From: Acidobacteriaceae bacterium
Lineage (GTDB): Bacteria > Acidobacteriota > Terriglobia > Terriglobales > Acidobacteriaceae
Assembly: GCA_003138955.1 (NCBI GenBank)
Contig: PLHP01000082.1
Location: 1 to 34,156 of the forward strand
Length of the DNA: 34,156 nt
Reading direction: 5' to 3'
In this document: piece by piece, positions 31,740-34,156 of the stretch
Numbering within the stretch: position 1 is the stretch's first letter
Layout: each line of letters opens with the position of its first letter
Notes under the pieces: generated by a model
The model's input: only the letters and a program-made list of their open reading frames with translations
The model's database searches: none
What the model was told of the DNA's origin: nothing
Made by a program: the position numbers and the translations under genes

Positions 31740-32831
31740 ATGGCTAAGCGGGTCAGCGTCGATCGCTGGATGTTCACTGTGACTGCGATCCTGGTTTTTA
31801 TCGGGCTGGTCATGATCTTCAGCGCCTCGGCCGTGATGGCTAAGGAGCGGTTTGGGTCGGCTTACGAATTCCTGGTGAAGCAACTGGTATGGGCGGTTGC
31901 GGGATTCGCCGCGATGATCGTGGCCATGAAGGTGGATTACAAACGGCTGCAACATCCGGCGCTGGTTTTTTCGTTTCTGGGCTTTACCACGCTTCTGCTC
32001 ATCTCGGTTTTTTTTCTTGACCGGGCGCACGGCACACACCGCTGGTTTCATGTGGGCCCGGTTTCCTTGCAGCCTTCGGAACTGGCCAAGCCCGCGCTCA
32101 TTCTGTTTCTCGCGTGGTTTCTCGAAAACAAAACCAAGGCCATGGACGACTGGCGGAATACGCTGATTCCGGCCGTGGCGCCCACCGTGGTTTTTCTGGG
32201 GCTGATTGTTTTTCAGCCCGACCTGGGCACCGCCATCGCCTGCGCGGGCATTACTGCTTGCGTCCTGTTCGTCGCCGACATGCGCCTGCGCTACTTCGGA
32301 TATGCCTTCGCGGCCGCGCTCGTGCCGCTCTATTTCCTGATCTTTCACGTGTCGTACCGGAAAGATCGCATCCTGGCCTTTCTGAATCCCTATGCCGACC
32401 CGAAGGGATTTGGCTTTCATATTATCCAGTCGCTGATTGCGGTCTCGACCGGCGGCGTGACTGGAATGGGGCTGATGGAAGGGAAGCAAAAATTGTTTTA
32501 TCTCCCCGAACCGCACACGGATTTTATTTTCGCGGTCACCGCCGAGGAGTTGGGCTTGGTGGGAGCGCTCACGGTCATCATCCTGTTTGCGATCTTCCTC
32601 TGGCGCGGGACGCGCGCGGCGCTGCGCACGCAGGATAACTTCGGCCGCTACCTGGCGGTGGGAATCACCAGCATGATCGTGCTCCAGGCCTTCATCAACA
32701 TCAGCGTCGTGCTCGGCATGATGCCGACGAAAGGCATCCCGCTGCCGTTTGTTTCCTACGGCGGGTCGTCGCTGTTTGTGACTTTGATGTGCGTTGGGGT
32801 GCTGCTGAATATCACGAAGCAGGCGGAGTAG
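31740..32831 (+). CDS. ftsW: Septal peptidoglycan glycosyltransferase FtsW (SEDS family)
   Basis: A 363-residue ten-helix SEDS protein that polymerises lipid II at the septum with FtsI. Features: GLVMIFSASAVMA in helix 1, HRWFHVGPVSLQPSELAKPAL (shown in part), the catalytic-region FQPDLGTA (invariant Asp), the large loop GGVTGMGLMEGKQKLFYLPE with PHTDFIFAVTAEELG, and KGIPLPFVSYGGSSL at the end. The dcw position favours FtsW over RodA. ATG 31740 is used; no strong Shine-Dalgarno is visible. Downstream, murG would be expected, but instead a 270-nt gap and an opposite-strand gene follow. Confidence 0.94.
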   Translation: MAKRVSVDRWMFTVTAILVFIGLVMIFSASAVMAKERFGSAYEFLVKQLVWAVAGFAAMIVAMKVDYKRLQHPALVFSFLGFTTLLLISVFFLDRAHGTHRWFHVGPVSLQPSELAKPALILFLAWFLENKTKAMDDWRNTLIPAVAPTVVFLGLIVFQPDLGTAIACAGITACVLFVADMRLRYFGYAFAAALVPLYFLIFHVSYRKDRILAFLNPYADPKGFGFHIIQSLIAVSTGGVTGMGLMEGKQKLFYLPEPHTDFIFAVTAEELGLVGALTVIILFAIFLWRGTRAALRTQDNFGRYLAVGITSMIVLQAFINISVVLGMMPTKGIPLPFVSYGGSSLFVTLMCVGVLLNITKQAE

Positions 32832-33006
32832 TTCCGGGCCAAGGTGGCGACATGTCTCTGAATGCGCGAAGTGTTTTCCGCAGAACACCTGATGTTGGCA
32901 CGTCAACTGTTGATAAATCGCGATTTCACCAACGACCCGTCATTACCGAAAGCGCTGCTTGCGACAATTACCGCGCTCCCACCTTCCGCGTGATGCAGGA
33001 GGAAAG

Positions 33007-33027
33007 GCCGCCCAGACATAGGGCGGC
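33007..33027. terminator. Hairpin between ftsW and the convergent gene
   Basis: GCCGCCC-AGACATA-GGGCGGC is a perfect 7-bp stem followed by GTTGCCTGTTG, without a T-tract. It may end the dcw transcript, but this is uncertain. Nothing else is recognised in 32832-33101. Confidence 0.35.
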
Positions 33028-33101
33028 GTTGCCTGTTGGGGGCGTGACAATCCACTAGGCGTTTCCGGGATATTCCTCATCGTCCAGGCGGGAATAGTGA
33101 A

Positions 33102-34097
33102 CTAGCTAGCTACCTTTGACTTCAGCGCGAGCCCGTGGTTGCTGACATCGGACGGAAAACTGATGGAAACAGCGTCCTGCCCATGGAAGCTGATGTTCAC
33201 GCTGGTTTCGGCTTCGACGGCTTCGCCGTTCAATTCATGATGAGTGTAGCGCCAGAACCTGACGGCCTGAATCGCGGCCTCAGCCAAAATCCGATTGCCC
33301 CTCAATATGTGAATTTCCTTCACCCGGCCATCGGTCGCGATCACAGCCTTCATGCCGACTGTGCCGACAAGATTGGCGTCGGGCGCGTCAGGATAGATCA
33401 CATGGCCCTGGGGCGCTTCTGCCACTTGCAAGCGATTCGATTCCGAACCGGCTTCTTCCCGGAAGAAAATTACTTTGACATTGCCGTAAGGTCTTGGGCT
33501 ACTTGAAACCACAGGCACAACCATCGCGGGAGCCGATGCTGGTAGAGGGATGGTCTCAGCTCGCTCAGAGTTCTTTACAATCCAGTGCCCGACGAATACT
33601 AGCGACGAAACTGCCAGCAGTAGACTGGCGGCGATGGTAATCCAGCGCATCCGCGGATTCGTGGGCTGTGCCACGTGAGGACGGAGCGACCGGGGCTGGA
33701 GAGGCTCTTGATACGTCTCCGCCAAGGAAAGTGGAGTCGGGATTGCAAAACTGGGTTGCGTGAGGGAGCTGGCAGGGGACGCAGGTTCGTCGGGAAGTTC
33801 GAGTCCCCAGACTTTTTCTTCGAATGCCACCGACTCAATGCCCGCCTGACTCTCGCCTGGGCCGAGCTGCTTGGTCCAGACCACCCGAAACTGAGATCTA
33901 TTTTGGCCCCGCTGTAGCACGATGGTCTGACCGGCGTGCAGCGGATTGCGTAATCCCCCCAACCGTCCCCCGATGGGGCTAATGTCGACCGTGTGGGCAA
34001 GTTGAGGCTCGGCGTTCTGACCATTCTCGTCGTCGGGCCAGACTCGCAACGGCAGCACCATCTTAGTGCGCTTGTAACGCTGTACTCCCCGAGGCAT
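33102..34097 (-). CDS. PilZ-like domain / TonB C-terminal domain fusion protein
   Basis: A 331-residue bitopic protein. Residues about 1-100 resemble a PilZ domain (RYKRTKMVLPLRVW, then HTVDISPIGGRL, the D/N-x-S-x-x-G part), which in canonical members binds cyclic di-GMP. A Pro-rich linker (about 104-148) leads to one membrane helix (about 150-173), and the periplasmic end (about 235-315) is a TonB C-terminal-like domain: GTVGMKAVIATDGRVKEIHI, then AAIQAVRFWRY and VNISF. This suggests coupling of a cytoplasmic signal to an envelope partner, but no ligand or partner is shown. The first Arg motif is degenerate (RGVQR/RYKR), so cyclic di-GMP binding is uncertain. Confidence 0.78.
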   Translation of the reverse strand: MPRGVQRYKRTKMVLPLRVWPDDENGQNAEPQLAHTVDISPIGGRLGGLRNPLHAGQTIVLQRGQNRSQFRVVWTKQLGPGESQAGIESVAFEEKVWGLELPDEPASPASSLTQPSFAIPTPLSLAETYQEPLQPRSLRPHVAQPTNPRMRWITIAASLLLAVSSLVFVGHWIVKNSERAETIPLPASAPAMVVPVVSSSPRPYGNVKVIFFREEAGSESNRLQVAEAPQGHVIYPDAPDANLVGTVGMKAVIATDGRVKEIHILRGNRILAEAAIQAVRFWRYTHHELNGEAVEAETSVNISFHGQDAVSISFPSDVSNHGLALKSKVAS

Positions 34098-34156
34098 TGA
34101 CTACAGAGTACGTTCGTTCGCGAGGCGAACCAAGTTACCGAGGTAAGCGCCATGCG

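Noticed and set aside
32789-33058. 89-codon plus-strand ORF after ftsW as a murG fragment
   Set aside because: It overlaps the ftsW end in another frame and shows no MurG motif such as the N-terminal GGTGGH.

Overview
The window is GC-rich bacterial chromosome, most likely from an acidobacterium of the Terriglobia (Koribacter-like). Four things suggest this: a very large Oar-type TonB-dependent receptor with an N-terminal carboxypeptidase-regulatory-like domain, a division and cell-wall (dcw) cluster beginning mraZ-rsmH-ftsL-ftsI with a PASTA-tailed FtsI, a PilZ/TonB_C fusion protein, and many short palindromic and periodic intergenic repeats. No sequence search was run, so the taxonomy is inference. 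I saw no rRNA, tRNA, CRISPR array or classical insertion sequence.

Layout. Positions 1-6.6 kb hold the 3' part of guaB overlapping a VanZ-like gene, a convergent MFS permease, and two polytopic membrane glycosyltransferase-like genes (GT39/GT83-like and GT87-like). Positions 6.7-11.9 kb are a patchwork of small genes (DUF2203, a GIY-YIG nuclease, a BIG2 surface protein, an SH3 lipoprotein, a DegT/DnrJ/EryC1 aminotransferase, DUF309) separated by inverted repeats. Positions 12.2-16.6 kb hold the TonB-dependent receptor, a good terminator, and a convergent urate-hydroxylase-like membrane protein. Positions 16.7-20.4 kb hold hfq and hflX, a decayed M24 peptidase tail, a small CPXCG zinc-ribbon-like gene overlapping a YbjQ-family gene, and an unknown membrane protein.

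Positions 20.85-32.8 kb hold the dcw operon: promoter and MraZ boxes, mraZ, rsmH, a 53-codon unknown gene, ftsL, ftsI, murE, murF, mraY, murD and ftsW. Together these make the cytoplasmic UDP-MurNAc-pentapeptide (MurE, MurF, MurD), load it onto the lipid carrier (MraY) and polymerise and cross-link it at the septum (FtsW, FtsI, FtsL). MraZ is the probable autoregulator. The cluster stops after ftsW: no murG, murC, ftsQ, ftsA or ftsZ follows, and the next gene is an opposite-strand PilZ-TonB protein.

The most interesting signal is the repeat biology. A 382-bp unit carries one GIY-YIG nuclease gene between perfect 32-bp inverted repeats; those repeats supply the start codon, a Shine-Dalgarno-like AAGGA and the stop codon, and a third solo copy lies nearby. 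Palindromic repeats also sit in frame inside rsmH and the MFS gene, and between several dcw genes. Several genes (DUF2203, CPXCG, DegT, murE) have a TAGAAT/TATAAT hexamer only 6-9 nt before the start codon, suggesting leaderless transcripts.
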